DNA of 64,000 nucleotides from JAKFDI01 sp044508835 (GCA_044508835.1 JBIQHD010000001.1:1-64000); one strand, 5' to 3'; shown: positions 47,173 to 56,359, counted from the stretch's first letter. The notes: generated from the sequence alone by a model not told the origin. Made by a program: numbers and translations.

Positions 47173-48531
47173 TCAGCCGTCCACGCCGACGACCGGCGCC
47201 TGCGCCGCCTGCCCGCGGCCGATGCCGCTGTACTCGATGCCGAGCGTGGCCATCAGCGCCGGGTCGTAGAGGTTGCGCCCGTCGATGACCACCGGCTGCT
47301 TCAGGCGGCTGCGGATCTGGTCGAAGTCGGGGCTCTTGAACTCCTTCCACTCCGTCACGATCAGCAGCGCGTCGGCGCCTTCGAGCGCTTCGGCGGCGGT
47401 GTCGACGATGTCCAGGCCCGCCAGCCCCGCGAAGACGCGGCGCGCCTCGGTGCCGGCGACCGGGTCGTAGGCGCGGATGGCCGCGCCGCGCTCGATCAGC
47501 GCGCGCACCACCACGCGGCTCGGCGCATCGCGCATGTCGTCGGTGTTGGGCTTGAAGGCGAGGCCCCACACGGCGAAGCGCCGCCCGGCGAGGTCGTCCC
47601 CGAAGCGGGCGACGACCTTGTCGACCAGCACTTCCTTCTGCCGCTGGTTGGCCGATTCCACCGCCTGCAGCACCTGCAGCTCGATGCCGTGGTCGCGCGC
47701 GGTGCGCACCAGCGCCTTCACGTCCTTCGGGAAGCACGAGCCGCCGTAGCCCGCCCCGGCGTAGAGGAAGTGGTAGCCGATGCGCGGGTCGCTGCCGATG
47801 CCCTTGCGCACCCGCTCGATGTCGGCGCCCACGCGCTCGGCCAGCAGCGCCAGCTCGTTCATGAAGCTGATGCGCGTGGCCAGCATGGCGTTGGCGGCGT
47901 ACTTGGTGAACTCGGCGCTGCGCACGTCCATGAGGTGCAGCCGGTCGTGGCTGCGGATGTAGGGCGCGTACAGCGCCCGCATCAGCAGGGTGGCGCGCTC
48001 GTCGTCGGCGCCGATGATGATGCGGTCCGGGCGCATGAAGTCCTCGACCGCCGCGCCCTCCTTGAGGAACTCGGGGTTGGAGACCACCGCGAAGTCGACC
48101 TTCACGTCCCGCGCGGCCAGCTCGTCGGCGATGGCGGCCCGCACCTGGTCGGCCGTGCCCACCGGCACCGTGCTCTTGTCGACCACCACCTTGTAGTCGG
48201 TCATGTGGCGGCCGATGTTGCGGGCGGCGGCCAGCACGTACTGCAGGTCGGCCGAGCCGTCCTCGTCGGGCGGGGTGCCCACGCCGATGAACTGCAGGGT
48301 GCCGTGGTCGACGGCGGCCGCCACGTCGGTCGTGAACTGCATGCGCCGCGCGGCGACGTTGCGCTTGACGATCTCCAGCAGCCCCGGCTCGTGGATGGGG
48401 ATGCCGCCGTCGTTGAGCTTGTGGATCTTGGCGGCATCCAGGTCCAGGCACAGGACGTGGTTGCCCATTTCCGCCAGGCAGGCGCCGGTGACGAGGCCGA
48501 CATAGCCCGTCCCGATGATCGTGACCTTCAT
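47173..48531 (-). CDS. ugd: UDP-glucose 6-dehydrogenase
   Basis: 452-residue enzyme making UDP-glucuronate from UDP-glucose with two NAD. IIGTGYVGLVTGACLAE nucleotide-binding start, STVPVGTAD, SNPEFLKEGAAVEDF, and the catalytic cysteine in GGSCFPKDVKAL near residue 262. The ATG giving MKVTIIG was chosen over an upstream one 14 codons earlier. Last gene of the right EPS operon; it supplies an acidic sugar. Confidence 0.95.
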   Translation of the reverse strand: MKVTIIGTGYVGLVTGACLAEMGNHVLCLDLDAAKIHKLNDGGIPIHEPGLLEIVKRNVAARRMQFTTDVAAAVDHGTLQFIGVGTPPDEDGSADLQYVLAAARNIGRHMTDYKVVVDKSTVPVGTADQVRAAIADELAARDVKVDFAVVSNPEFLKEGAAVEDFMRPDRIIIGADDERATLLMRALYAPYIRSHDRLHLMDVRSAEFTKYAANAMLATRISFMNELALLAERVGADIERVRKGIGSDPRIGYHFLYAGAGYGGSCFPKDVKALVRTARDHGIELQVLQAVESANQRQKEVLVDKVVARFGDDLAGRRFAVWGLAFKPNTDDMRDAPSRVVVRALIERGAAIRAYDPVAGTEARRVFAGLAGLDIVDTAAEALEGADALLIVTEWKEFKSPDFDQIRSRLKQPVVIDGRNLYDPALMATLGIEYSGIGRGQAAQAPVVGVDG

Positions 48532-48573
48532 CCGCTGCTTCCCGAGTTGCGTGACCCGGGAAGCCCTTGGCAA

Positions 48574-50040
48574 TCAGCTTGCCCGGCCGTAGGTGTCGTC
48601 GAAGCGCACGATGTCGTCCTCGCCGAGGTAGCTGCCCGACTGCACCTCGATGATCTCCAGCGGCACCTTGCCGGGGTTGGCCAGGCGGTGCGTCGCGCCC
48701 AGCGGGATGTAGGTGCTCTGGTTCTCCGTCAGCAGCGTGACGGTGTCGCCGTTGGTGACCTCGGCCGTGCCGCGCACCACGATCCAGTGCTCGGCGCGGT
48801 GGTGGTGCTTCTGCAGGCTGAGCGAGGCGCCGGGCTTGACCATGATGCGCTTGACCTGGAAGCGCTCGCCGGCGTCGATGCCGTCGTACCAGCCCCAGGG
48901 GCGGTGCACCTGGCGGTGCAGCGAGTGCTCGCTGCGCCCCGCGCCCTGGAGGTGGGCGACGACGTGCTTCACGTCCTGGCAGCGGCTGCGGTCGATGACC
49001 AGCACCGCGTCGGGCGTCTCGACCACCACCACGTTGCTCACGCCCACGCAGCCCACGAGCCGGCTGGTGGCGTGCACGAGCGTGCCGCGGCTGTCGCGCA
49101 GCACCGCGTCGCCCACGGCCACGTTGCCGTCGGCGTCCTTCGTGCCGACCTGCCACACCGCGTCCCAGGCGCCGAGGTCGGACCAGCCGGCGTCCAGCGG
49201 CACCATGCGCACCTCGAAGGCGCCGTCCCCGCGCGGCGCGGCGGCGGCCGGCTCCATCACCGCGTAGTCGACCGATTCGGCCGGAATGGCGGCGAACTCG
49301 GCCGGGCCCGGCCGCAGGAAGCTCGCATCCGACGTGCGTGCCGCCCAGGCGGTGCGCGTGGCGGCGGCGATGTCGGGGCGGAAGCGCCCGATGGCCGCCA
49401 GCCAGACGGAGGCGCGCACGACGAACATGCCGCTGTTCCAGTAGTAGTGGCCCTGCGCCAGGTAGCGCTCGGCGGTGGCCAGGTCGGGCTTCTCGACGAA
49501 CTCGGCCACCGTGCGCGAATCCTCCGCGCCCGGCTCGGCGCCGGCGCGGATGTAGCCGAAGCCGGTTTCCGCCCGGTCGGGCCGGATGCCGAGGATGACG
49601 ATGGCGCCGGTGCCGGCCACCCGCACGGCGCGGCGCAGCGCCTGGGTGAAGGCGGCCTCGTCGGTCACCGTCTGGTCGGCGGGCGTGACCACGAGCACCG
49701 GGTCGGCGCCGCCGTCCATGGCGTGCAGCGCGGCCAGCGTCATCGCCGGCGCGGTGTTGCGCCCGGCCGGTTCGAGCAGCACGGTGGCCGGCGGCAGCTT
49801 CGTCTCGCGCAGCTGGTCGAGCACGAGGAAGCGGTGCTCCTCGTTGCCGACGACGCACGAGCCGCCCACCGCGATGCCGTCGCCGGCCAGCGAGGCGAGC
49901 CGCATGGCCGCCTGCTGGAACAGGCTGCGGTTGCCCTGCAGCACCAGGAACTGCTTCGGATGCTGCGCGCGCGACAGCGGCCACAGCCGCGTGCCGCTGC
50001 CGCCGGCCATGATGACGGGCTGGATGGTGATGGTGGTCAT
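48574..50040 (-). CDS. manC: Mannose-1-P guanylyltransferase / mannose-6-P isomerase
   Basis: 488-residue bifunctional enzyme of the AlgA/ManC/CpsB type. N-terminal nucleotidyltransferase: PVIMAGGSGTRLWPLSR, FVEKPD, YYWNSGMFV; C-terminal cupin isomerase: HRPWGWYD, KRIMVKPGASLSLQKHHHRAEHWIVV with the metal-binding histidines. Makes GDP-mannose for the polymer. 42 bases before ugd. Confidence 0.96.
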   Translation of the reverse strand: MTTITIQPVIMAGGSGTRLWPLSRAQHPKQFLVLQGNRSLFQQAAMRLASLAGDGIAVGGSCVVGNEEHRFLVLDQLRETKLPPATVLLEPAGRNTAPAMTLAALHAMDGGADPVLVVTPADQTVTDEAAFTQALRRAVRVAGTGAIVILGIRPDRAETGFGYIRAGAEPGAEDSRTVAEFVEKPDLATAERYLAQGHYYWNSGMFVVRASVWLAAIGRFRPDIAAATRTAWAARTSDASFLRPGPAEFAAIPAESVDYAVMEPAAAAPRGDGAFEVRMVPLDAGWSDLGAWDAVWQVGTKDADGNVAVGDAVLRDSRGTLVHATSRLVGCVGVSNVVVVETPDAVLVIDRSRCQDVKHVVAHLQGAGRSEHSLHRQVHRPWGWYDGIDAGERFQVKRIMVKPGASLSLQKHHHRAEHWIVVRGTAEVTNGDTVTLLTENQSTYIPLGATHRLANPGKVPLEIIEVQSGSYLGEDDIVRFDDTYGRAS

Positions 50041-50105
50041 GGGGTCGATGCGAAGTGGCCTGCGGGGAGCCGGCGAAGCGGGGGATTTTCGTCCAAGCCC
50101 GTGTC

Positions 50106-50134
50106 GTCCGGCCCCCGGCGATCGGGGGCCGGAC
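50106..50134 (-). other. Perfect hairpin between galE and manC
   Basis: 12-bp arms without mismatch (50106-50117 with 50123-50134), 5-nt loop, starting 14 bases past the galE stop. No T-run follows on the minus strand, so it may stabilise the galE end or act as a partial terminator within the operon. Confidence 0.6.
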
Positions 50135-50147
50135 GGATCGATTCGAT

Positions 50148-51170
50148 TCAGGCGGCGAAGCCCCGCGGGTTGTCGCGCTGCCAGCGCCAGCTGTCCTCGC
50201 ACATCGCGGCCAGGCCCCGGGTGGCCTGCCAGCCGAGCACCGTGCGCGCGAGCGACGGGTCGGCATAGCAGGCGGCCACGTCGCCCGGGCGGCGGGCGAC
50301 GACGTCGTAGGGCACGGGGCGCCCGCTCGCCTGCTCGAAGGCGCGCACCAGCTCGAGCACGCTGTAGCCGCGGCCGGTGCCCAGGTTCACCGTGATGCCG
50401 CGCCCGGCCTCCAGCAGGTGGCGCAGCGCCGCCACGTGGCCCTCGGCCAGGTCGAGCACGTGGATGTAGTCGCGCACGCCGGTGCCGTCGGGCGTGTCGT
50501 AGTCGTTGCCGAAGACCTGCAGCCGGGGGCGCTTGCCCACGGCCACCTGCGCGACGTAGGGCATCAGGTTGTTGGGCGTGCCGCGCGGGTCCTCGCCGAG
50601 GGTGCCGCTCTCGTGCGCGCCCACCGGGTTGAAGTAGCGCAGCAGGGCGATCTTCCAGGCCGGGTCGGCGCGCTCGACGTCGCGCAGGATGTCCTCGCTC
50701 ATCAGCTTGGTGGCGCCGTAGGGATTGGTGGCGGACAGGCGCGCCGTCTCCGGAATCGGCAGCCGCTCCGGGTCGCCGTAGACGGTGGCGCTGGAGCTGA
50801 ACACCAGCGCCTTGCAGCCGTGGCGCTCCATCGTGCGGCACAGCGCGAGCAGTCCGCCGAGGTTGTTGGCGTAGTAGGCGAGCGGCTTGTGCGTGCTCTC
50901 GCCCACCGCCTTGAAGGCCGCGAAGTGCACCACGGCGTCGATGCGCTCGCGCTGGAACAGGCCGTCCAGCCCGGCAGCGTCGCCCACGTCGGCCTGCACG
51001 AAGCGCGGCTCCTGCCCGGCCAGGCGGCGCAGCCGGTTCAGCACCTCGGGCGAGCTGTTGGAGAAGTCGTCCAGGCCGATGACCCGGTAGCCGGCCTGCA
51101 GCAGCGCCAGCCAGGTGTGCGAGCCGATGTAGCCGGTGGCGCCGGTCAGCAGGACGGTTTTCATCTTCAT
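50148..51170 (-). CDS. galE: UDP-glucose 4-epimerase
   Basis: 340-residue short-chain dehydrogenase-like epimerase interconverting UDP-glucose and UDP-galactose. LLTGATGYIGSHTWLAL NAD-binding start, FSSSATVYGDP, and the Y-x3-K motif in NPYGATKLMSED; GVRDYIHVLDLAEGHVAAL and NLGTGRGYSVLELV are standard. Start could also be the ATG two codons later. The 188-base gap to epsL holds repeat copy B. Confidence 0.96.
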   Translation of the reverse strand: MKMKTVLLTGATGYIGSHTWLALLQAGYRVIGLDDFSNSSPEVLNRLRRLAGQEPRFVQADVGDAAGLDGLFQRERIDAVVHFAAFKAVGESTHKPLAYYANNLGGLLALCRTMERHGCKALVFSSSATVYGDPERLPIPETARLSATNPYGATKLMSEDILRDVERADPAWKIALLRYFNPVGAHESGTLGEDPRGTPNNLMPYVAQVAVGKRPRLQVFGNDYDTPDGTGVRDYIHVLDLAEGHVAALRHLLEAGRGITVNLGTGRGYSVLELVRAFEQASGRPVPYDVVARRPGDVAACYADPSLARTVLGWQATRGLAAMCEDSWRWQRDNPRGFAA

Positions 51171-51190
51171 TTCATCAGGCGATGTGAGAA

Positions 51191-51361
51191 CCGGGAATCA
51201 AGCAAACGCCGCGGATCCGGCTCTGCCGGTCCGCCGGTGTTGCCTTGCAGGCCGCGCCGGGCCAGTGGCCCGGCCCTTCGCCAGGCACGAAAGGTCCACT
51301 GGACCTTTCGTGTCCGGGCTCAGCCCCCTCGGGGGGCGCGCGAAGCGCGTAGGGGGGGTCA
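51191..51361 (-). repeat. 171-bp structured repeat, copy B
   Basis: Second copy of the element at 21269, in opposite chromosomal direction but with the same direction relative to its upstream gene. It starts with the stop codon of epsL. First hairpin: arms 51286-51297 and 51301-51312, perfect, but with a different sequence from copy A (CACGAAAGGTCC instead of CATCGAAGGTCC). Second: 51256-51274, again perfect with a swapped pair. Third hairpin as in copy A. It lies inside the epsB-epsL-galE operon. Confidence 0.9.
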
Positions 51362-52564
51362 CCTCAACACGAACTGGCCGAAGCAGCCGAAGACGTCGGC
51401 GTCGTAGGCGTTGTCGCGCGATTCGCGGGCGATGTTGCAGCCCACCGTGATGGCGCGCGTCGGCGCCCAGTTCACGCCGAGCCCGTAGCTGTCGGCCGAG
51501 CTGCTGGCGTTGTTGGCGAAGGAACTGCTGCGGTGGCGGATGCGCGCGTTCAGTGCGGTCTTGGCCGTCAGCTCGTAGAACGCCTGCAGGCCGTACTGCG
51601 TGCTGATGCGGGCGTTGTCCACGCTGATCGGGTTCTGGTCGGGCGCGAACTGGAAGAAGCTGGTCTCGGTGCCGGTGTCGCGGATGGCCGAGGCGCTGAA
51701 GCTCAGCCGCCCGCCGGGGTTGAAGCCCCAGATGAGCGAGCCCGTCACGCCCGACACGTCGGGGGTAATGCCGGTGGAGTACTCCTGGTCGGTCAGGCTG
51801 ATGCGGCCGTCGAGCGTGCTGCGGCCGGTGGGCTTCCAGACGGCGGTGAAGTCGATGTCGCGGCGCTTGGACTTCTGCGGGCCGATGATGTTGGGCGCGG
51901 CGATCAGCGCGTTCGGCCGGTCGACCTCGGTGTAGCGCACGCCCACGCCCAGGCTCAGCAGGTCGGAGCTGCTCCAGCGCAGGCCGATGTTGGCCGTGTC
52001 CTGGGTGTGCTCGCGCACGATGTACTCGACCGTCGAATAGTCGACGCGGCGGTTCGCGTAGCCCGCCTCGATCGCGAGCGAGGCCGCGATGCCGTAGCGC
52101 ACCCGCGCGGCCACCTGGCGGGCGTTCTCGATGTTCTTGCGGTTGATGACGATGGGCTGCAGGTCGGGGGCGGTGTCGTTCGCCAGCCGCTGGCTCGCGC
52201 CCACGCTCAGGCTGCCCGACAGGCGCTCGACGGTTTCCCATTGCAGGCCGGCGCCGAGCGAGTAGCTCACGTTGTCGAGCAGCGACAGGCCGCTGTACGC
52301 GTTGTTGTAGACCGAGCCGCGGGCGTACACGCGCTGGCGGCCGAACTGCTGGTCGATGCCGCCGATCAGGCCCGCGCTCGTGACCGTGGTGGACTGCTCG
52401 TTGGCGCGTGCGCGGAAGACGTTCGATTCGTGCGTCACCCCGAGGCTCGCGCCGAGGTAGTACGGGCGCGCCTGGGCCCAGGCGCCGCTGGCGCAGGCCG
52501 CCGCCGCGGCCAGGGCGAGGAGGCGAAGCGGAAGACGGCGCACGCGGCGTGCTTGACGAATCAT
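51359..52564 (-). CDS. epsL: EpsL-type outer-membrane beta-barrel protein
   Basis: 401-residue protein with a Sec signal peptide (about 1-30, ending AWAQA) and alternating polar/aromatic beta-strands to the end (LGASLGVTHESNVFRA, GGRLSFSASAIRD, YGLGVNWAPTRAIT), closing with a C-terminal ...GQFVLR strand. It resembles EpsL, the outer-membrane protein of exosortase-type EPS loci. Role unknown, possibly secretion or anchoring. A GGAG Shine-Dalgarno stands 8 bases before the ATG. 60 bases behind epsB. Confidence 0.82.
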   Translation of the reverse strand: MIRQARRVRRLPLRLLALAAAAACASGAWAQARPYYLGASLGVTHESNVFRARANEQSTTVTSAGLIGGIDQQFGRQRVYARGSVYNNAYSGLSLLDNVSYSLGAGLQWETVERLSGSLSVGASQRLANDTAPDLQPIVINRKNIENARQVAARVRYGIAASLAIEAGYANRRVDYSTVEYIVREHTQDTANIGLRWSSSDLLSLGVGVRYTEVDRPNALIAAPNIIGPQKSKRRDIDFTAVWKPTGRSTLDGRISLTDQEYSTGITPDVSGVTGSLIWGFNPGGRLSFSASAIRDTGTETSFFQFAPDQNPISVDNARISTQYGLQAFYELTAKTALNARIRHRSSSFANNASSSADSYGLGVNWAPTRAITVGCNIARESRDNAYDADVFGCFGQFVLR

Positions 52565-52624
52565 GGGGAGTCTCCAGGGGTGGTTGTGCTTCGAGGCCCG
52601 CGCTCGCGAGCCGGCGTGACGAGC

Positions 52625-54019
52625 TCAGTAGGCATGCCGGTCGAAGAAGACCAGCCGGATGGTACGCACAATGATCTGCAGGTCGAGCCCGAGGCTCCAG
52701 TTGCGCAGGTACTCCAGGTCGTACTCGACGCGCGCCTTCATCTTCTCGACGGTGTCGGTCTCGCCGCGGTGGCCGTTGACCTGCGCCCAGCCGGTGATGC
52801 CCGGCTTCACCTTGTGGCGCACCATGTAGGCCTTGATGATGCGGCGGTACTCCTCGTTGTGCGCCACCGCGTGCGGGCGCGGGCCGACGATGCTCATGCG
52901 CCCCTGCAGCACGTTGAAGAACTGCGGCAGCTCGTCCAGTGAGGTGCGGCGGATGAAGGCGCCGAAGGGCGTGATGCGCGGGTCGTCCTTGGTCGCCTGG
53001 CGCACCACCGGGCCGTTGTCCTGCGCGCGCATGGAGCGGAACTTGTAGACGGTGATCTCCTCGCCGTCGAGCCCGTTGCGCCGCTGCTTGAAGATCACCG
53101 GCCCGGGCGAGGTGAGCTTCACGCCGATGGCGATGACCAGCAGCAGCGGCGAGATGAGGATCAGGATGACGGTGGCCAGGATGATGTCGCTCACCCGCTT
53201 GACGAGGTCGTTGGTGCCGGTGAACGGCGTCTCGCAGATGCCCACCACCGGCACGCCGTTCATGTCCTGCAGCCGGCCCTGGATGATGCTGATGCCGAAC
53301 ACGTCGGGCACGAAGAACAGCGAGGCCGTCGTGCCCTGCAGCTGCTCCAGCAGCTCGACGATGCGCGGCTGCGAGCCGAGCGGCAGGGTGATGTAGACCT
53401 CGCGGATGCCGTGGTGCGTGACGTACTCCGAGACGTCCCGCAGCCCGCCCAGCCGGCGCGTGATGGCGGCCTGGTCGAGCCGGTCGTCGGTGCGGTCGTC
53501 GAAGTAGCCGACGAAGTCGACGCCGAGCTCGTGGCTCGCGCTCAGCGCGCGCGACACCTTCACGCCCAGCGGCCCCGCGCCCACCACCACGGCCGAGCGC
53601 CGCGCCTCGGGCTTGGCCGCGTGGTACTTGACGATGCGGCTGCCGATCCACACCGCCGTCCACTGCAGGATGGGCGTGGCGATGCCCCAGATCAGCAGCG
53701 CGTCGCTCGCGAAGTAGCGCAGGCTGCTGGTGGCGTAGCCGCACAGGGCGAGGATGACCAGCAGCGTGACCCACGACACCGTGAGGTCCACCGCGCCGGC
53801 GAGCAGGTTCTCGCGGAAGCGGTTGCGCCCGGGGAAGGTGAGCGCGAACACGAGCAGGCACAGGGTCAGTTCGGGCCGGCCCATCGACACGCCGACCCAG
53901 GCGTTGGCGGCGGCCAGCGTGAGCACGGTGATGGCGGGCTCCAGGAACGCCGCGACCAGCGAGGTCACCGATTGGGGTGCGCTGTAGAAGGTTCTCTTGT
54001 AGGTGCGGTCTTCGAACAT
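52625..54019 (-). CDS. epsB: Undecaprenyl-phosphate hexose-1-phosphate transferase
   Basis: 464-residue priming enzyme of the WcaJ/EpsB type, which attaches glucose- or galactose-1-phosphate to undecaprenyl phosphate to begin the repeat unit. Four to five N-terminal membrane helices, a CoA-binding-like central domain (VVVGAGPLGVKVSRAL), a further helix at about 275-300, then the catalytic sugar-transferase domain: VIFKQRRNGLDGEEI, VYKFRSMRA, RRTSLDELPQFFNVL, SIVGPRPHAVAHN. ATG giving MFEDRTYKR selected. First gene of the right operon (epsB-epsL-galE-manC-ugd). Confidence 0.93.
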   Translation of the reverse strand: MFEDRTYKRTFYSAPQSVTSLVAAFLEPAITVLTLAAANAWVGVSMGRPELTLCLLVFALTFPGRNRFRENLLAGAVDLTVSWVTLLVILALCGYATSSLRYFASDALLIWGIATPILQWTAVWIGSRIVKYHAAKPEARRSAVVVGAGPLGVKVSRALSASHELGVDFVGYFDDRTDDRLDQAAITRRLGGLRDVSEYVTHHGIREVYITLPLGSQPRIVELLEQLQGTTASLFFVPDVFGISIIQGRLQDMNGVPVVGICETPFTGTNDLVKRVSDIILATVILILISPLLLVIAIGVKLTSPGPVIFKQRRNGLDGEEITVYKFRSMRAQDNGPVVRQATKDDPRITPFGAFIRRTSLDELPQFFNVLQGRMSIVGPRPHAVAHNEEYRRIIKAYMVRHKVKPGITGWAQVNGHRGETDTVEKMKARVEYDLEYLRNWSLGLDLQIIVRTIRLVFFDRHAY

Positions 54020-54075
54020 CGTTCCGAGGTGATCCCATGCCGGGCCGCTCTGCGGCGGATCCTCGGCACCTGCGT

Positions 54076-54091
54076 GCAACGATCGGGCCAG
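54076..54091 (-). promoter_or_regulatory. Candidate sigma-54 promoter of epsB
   Basis: Minus strand TGGCCC-N5-TTGCA: exact GG-N10-GC spacing and a full TTGCA -12 box. It predicts a start about 45 bases before the epsB ATG. The best sigma-54 match in the window. Confidence 0.55.
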
Positions 54092-54230
54092 GCCGCCGCC
54101 GCACGCCGGGAATCGGAGGGCCCGGCGTGCCGCTACACGCCCGGTCCCCGGTCCAGTGAGCGTGGATTCTCCCGCGATCCGCCGGCACGCCTGTGACCGT
54201 TTCCTACCGGGCGCGCCGACCCCGTCTGCC

Positions 54231-54236
54231 TACAAT
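54231..54236 (+). promoter_or_regulatory. Candidate -10 box directly before ubiJ
   Basis: TACAAT ends 6 bases before the ubiJ ATG; a start 7 bases downstream would fall on the A of ATG, giving a leaderless message. No -35 box and no ribosome-binding site are visible. Confidence 0.4.
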
Positions 54237-54242
54237 CCGGCG

Positions 54243-54809
54243 ATGTTCCGCACCCTGCAGCAACTGGCCGCCACCGCCGCGATGGAGCGCCTCGTGCTCC
54301 TGGCCAACCACGTGATCGCCAGCGAGGACGCGGCGGTGCGCCGGCTCGCGCCGCATGCCGGGCGCAGCCTGCGGGTCGAGCTGGCCGGCTGGCCGTCGCT
54401 GCTGCCGGCGCTGCCGCCGCTGGTGTTCGGCATCACCCGCGCCGGCCTGCTGGAGTGGGCGGCCGCAGATCCGCCGGCCGCATTCGACCTGGCGCTGCGC
54501 ATCGACGCCTCCCGCCCGGCGCAACTGCTGATGGAGGCCGCCTCGGGCCGGCGCCCGGCGGTCGAGGTCTCGGGCGACGCCGCGCTCGCCGCCGACGTGA
54601 GCTGGCTGATGGACAACCTGCGCTGGGACATCCAGGACGACCTGGCGCGCCTCGTCGGCGACGGCCCGGCGCGCGAGCTGGGCCGCATCGGCCGGCTGGC
54701 GGCGAACGGCCTGCGCGAGTCGATCGCGGCGCTTGCCCGCGTGCCCGGGCGCTGGCAGCGCCGCGACGGCGACCCTTCCGCGGGCGCCGGCCAGCCGTCA
54801 GCGCGATGA
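54243..54809 (+). CDS. ubiJ: Ubiquinone biosynthesis accessory factor UbiJ-like
   Basis: 188-residue SCP2-fold protein, placed directly before ubiB as in other proteobacteria. UbiJ binds the lipid intermediates in the cytosolic Ubi complex (known in E. coli). Seen: AAMERLVLLANHVIASEDAAVRRLAPHAG, LRVELAGWPSL and WLMDNLRWDIQDDLARLVGDGPA near the C-terminus, all typical. The frame is open further upstream, but the family start is at this ATG. ATGA overlap with ubiB. Confidence 0.85.
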   Translation: MFRTLQQLAATAAMERLVLLANHVIASEDAAVRRLAPHAGRSLRVELAGWPSLLPALPPLVFGITRAGLLEWAAADPPAAFDLALRIDASRPAQLLMEAASGRRPAVEVSGDAALAADVSWLMDNLRWDIQDDLARLVGDGPARELGRIGRLAANGLRESIAALARVPGRWQRRDGDPSAGAGQPSAR

Positions 54810-56359
54810 GGCACCTCGCCCGGCTCGTCTTCATCGTCTTCACGGTTCTGCGATTCGGGCTGGACGAGCTGGCGCTCTCCGGCTTCAAGCGGCGCCGCGT
54901 GCGGCTGCTCTCGCGCCTGATCACCGTCGGCCGCAACCTCGACGCCCCGCGCGGCCAGCGCCTGCGCATGGCGCTCGAGCGCCTGGGGCCGATCTTCGTC
55001 AAGTTCGGGCAGGTGCTGTCCACCCGGCGGGACCTTCTTCCGGCAGACATTGCCGAAGAACTGGCGAAATTGCAGGATCGGGTGCCGCCGTTCCCCGCCG
55101 CGCAGGCCCGGCGCATGGTCGAGCTGGCCTTCGGCAAGCCGATCGACGCGGTGTTCGCGAGCTTCGACGCCGAGCCGGTGGCGAGCGCGTCCATCGCGCA
55201 GGTGCACCTCGCGGTGCTGCGCGACGGACGCGAGGTGGCGGTGAAGGTGCTGCGCCCCGGCATGCTGGCGGTGATCGACGACGACCTCTCGCTCATGCGC
55301 ACGCTGGCGCGCTGGATCGAGCGGCTGTCGCCCGACGCCAAGCGGCTCAAGCCGCGCGAGGTGGTGGCCGAGTTCGACAACTACCTGCACGACGAGCTCG
55401 ACCTGGTGCGCGAGGCCGCCAACGCGGCGCACTTGAGGCGCAACATGCTGGGCCTCGACCTGGTGCTGGTGCCCGAGATGGTGTGGGACTACTGCACCTC
55501 CACGGTGATCGTGATGCAGCGCATGCACGGCGTGCCCATCAGCCAGCTGCAGCGCCTGCGTGACGCGGGGGTCGACATCCCCCGGCTCGCGCGCGACGGC
55601 GTGACGATCTTCTTCACCCAGGTGTTCCGCGACGGCTTCTTCCACGCCGACATGCACCCGGGGAACATCCAGGTGAGCGTCGCGCCCGAGACCTTCGGGC
55701 GCTACATCGCGCTCGACTTCGGCATCGTGGGCACGCTCACCGAGGTCGACAAGGAATACCTCGCGCAGAACTTCATCGCCTTCTTCCGCCGCGACTACAA
55801 GCGCGTGGCCGAGCTGCACGTCGAGTCGGGCTGGGTGCCGCCGAACACGCGCGTGGACGAGCTCGAAGGCGCCATCCGCGCGGTGTGCGAGCCGCACTTC
55901 GACCGGCCGCTGAAGGACATCTCGCTCGGCCAGGTGCTGCTGCGGCTGTTCCAGACCTCGCGTCGCTTCAACGTCGAGATCCAGCCGCAGCTGGTGCTGC
56001 TGCAGAAGACGCTGCTCAACGTGGAAGGCCTCGGGCGCCAGCTCGACCCCGAGCTCGACCTGTGGAGCACCGCCAAGCCCTTCCTCGAACGCTGGATGCA
56101 CGAGCAGATCGGCTGGCGCGGGCTGGTCGAGCGCTTCAGGAAGGAGGGGCCGCGCTACGTGCAGATGCTGCCCGAGCTGCCGCGGCTGGTGCACCAGGCC
56201 CTGCGCCAGCAGGCCGATCCGCGCGCCGACCGGCTGGCGCAGCTGCTCGTCGAGGAGCGCCGCGCGCGCCGCCGCTGGCAGGGCTGGTTCTACGCCGCGG
56301 CCGGCTTCCTGCTGGGCATGCTCGCCATGCAGGCGCTGTGGCATCTGCCACACGGCTGA
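54806..56359 (+). CDS. ubiB: Ubiquinone biosynthesis protein UbiB
   Basis: 517-residue atypical kinase/ATPase (ADCK/COQ8 family) required for ubiquinone synthesis. KFGQVLSTRRDLLP forms the family-specific KxGQ extension, ASIAQVH the alanine-rich loop, EVAVKVLRPG the ATP lysine, FHADMHPGN the catalytic loop and DFGIVG the metal motif. The C-terminus has one or two membrane helices (WFYAAAGFLLGMLAM). Complete. Confidence 0.96.
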   Translation: MRHLARLVFIVFTVLRFGLDELALSGFKRRRVRLLSRLITVGRNLDAPRGQRLRMALERLGPIFVKFGQVLSTRRDLLPADIAEELAKLQDRVPPFPAAQARRMVELAFGKPIDAVFASFDAEPVASASIAQVHLAVLRDGREVAVKVLRPGMLAVIDDDLSLMRTLARWIERLSPDAKRLKPREVVAEFDNYLHDELDLVREAANAAHLRRNMLGLDLVLVPEMVWDYCTSTVIVMQRMHGVPISQLQRLRDAGVDIPRLARDGVTIFFTQVFRDGFFHADMHPGNIQVSVAPETFGRYIALDFGIVGTLTEVDKEYLAQNFIAFFRRDYKRVAELHVESGWVPPNTRVDELEGAIRAVCEPHFDRPLKDISLGQVLLRLFQTSRRFNVEIQPQLVLLQKTLLNVEGLGRQLDPELDLWSTAKPFLERWMHEQIGWRGLVERFRKEGPRYVQMLPELPRLVHQALRQQADPRADRLAQLLVEERRARRRWQGWFYAAAGFLLGMLAMQALWHLPHG

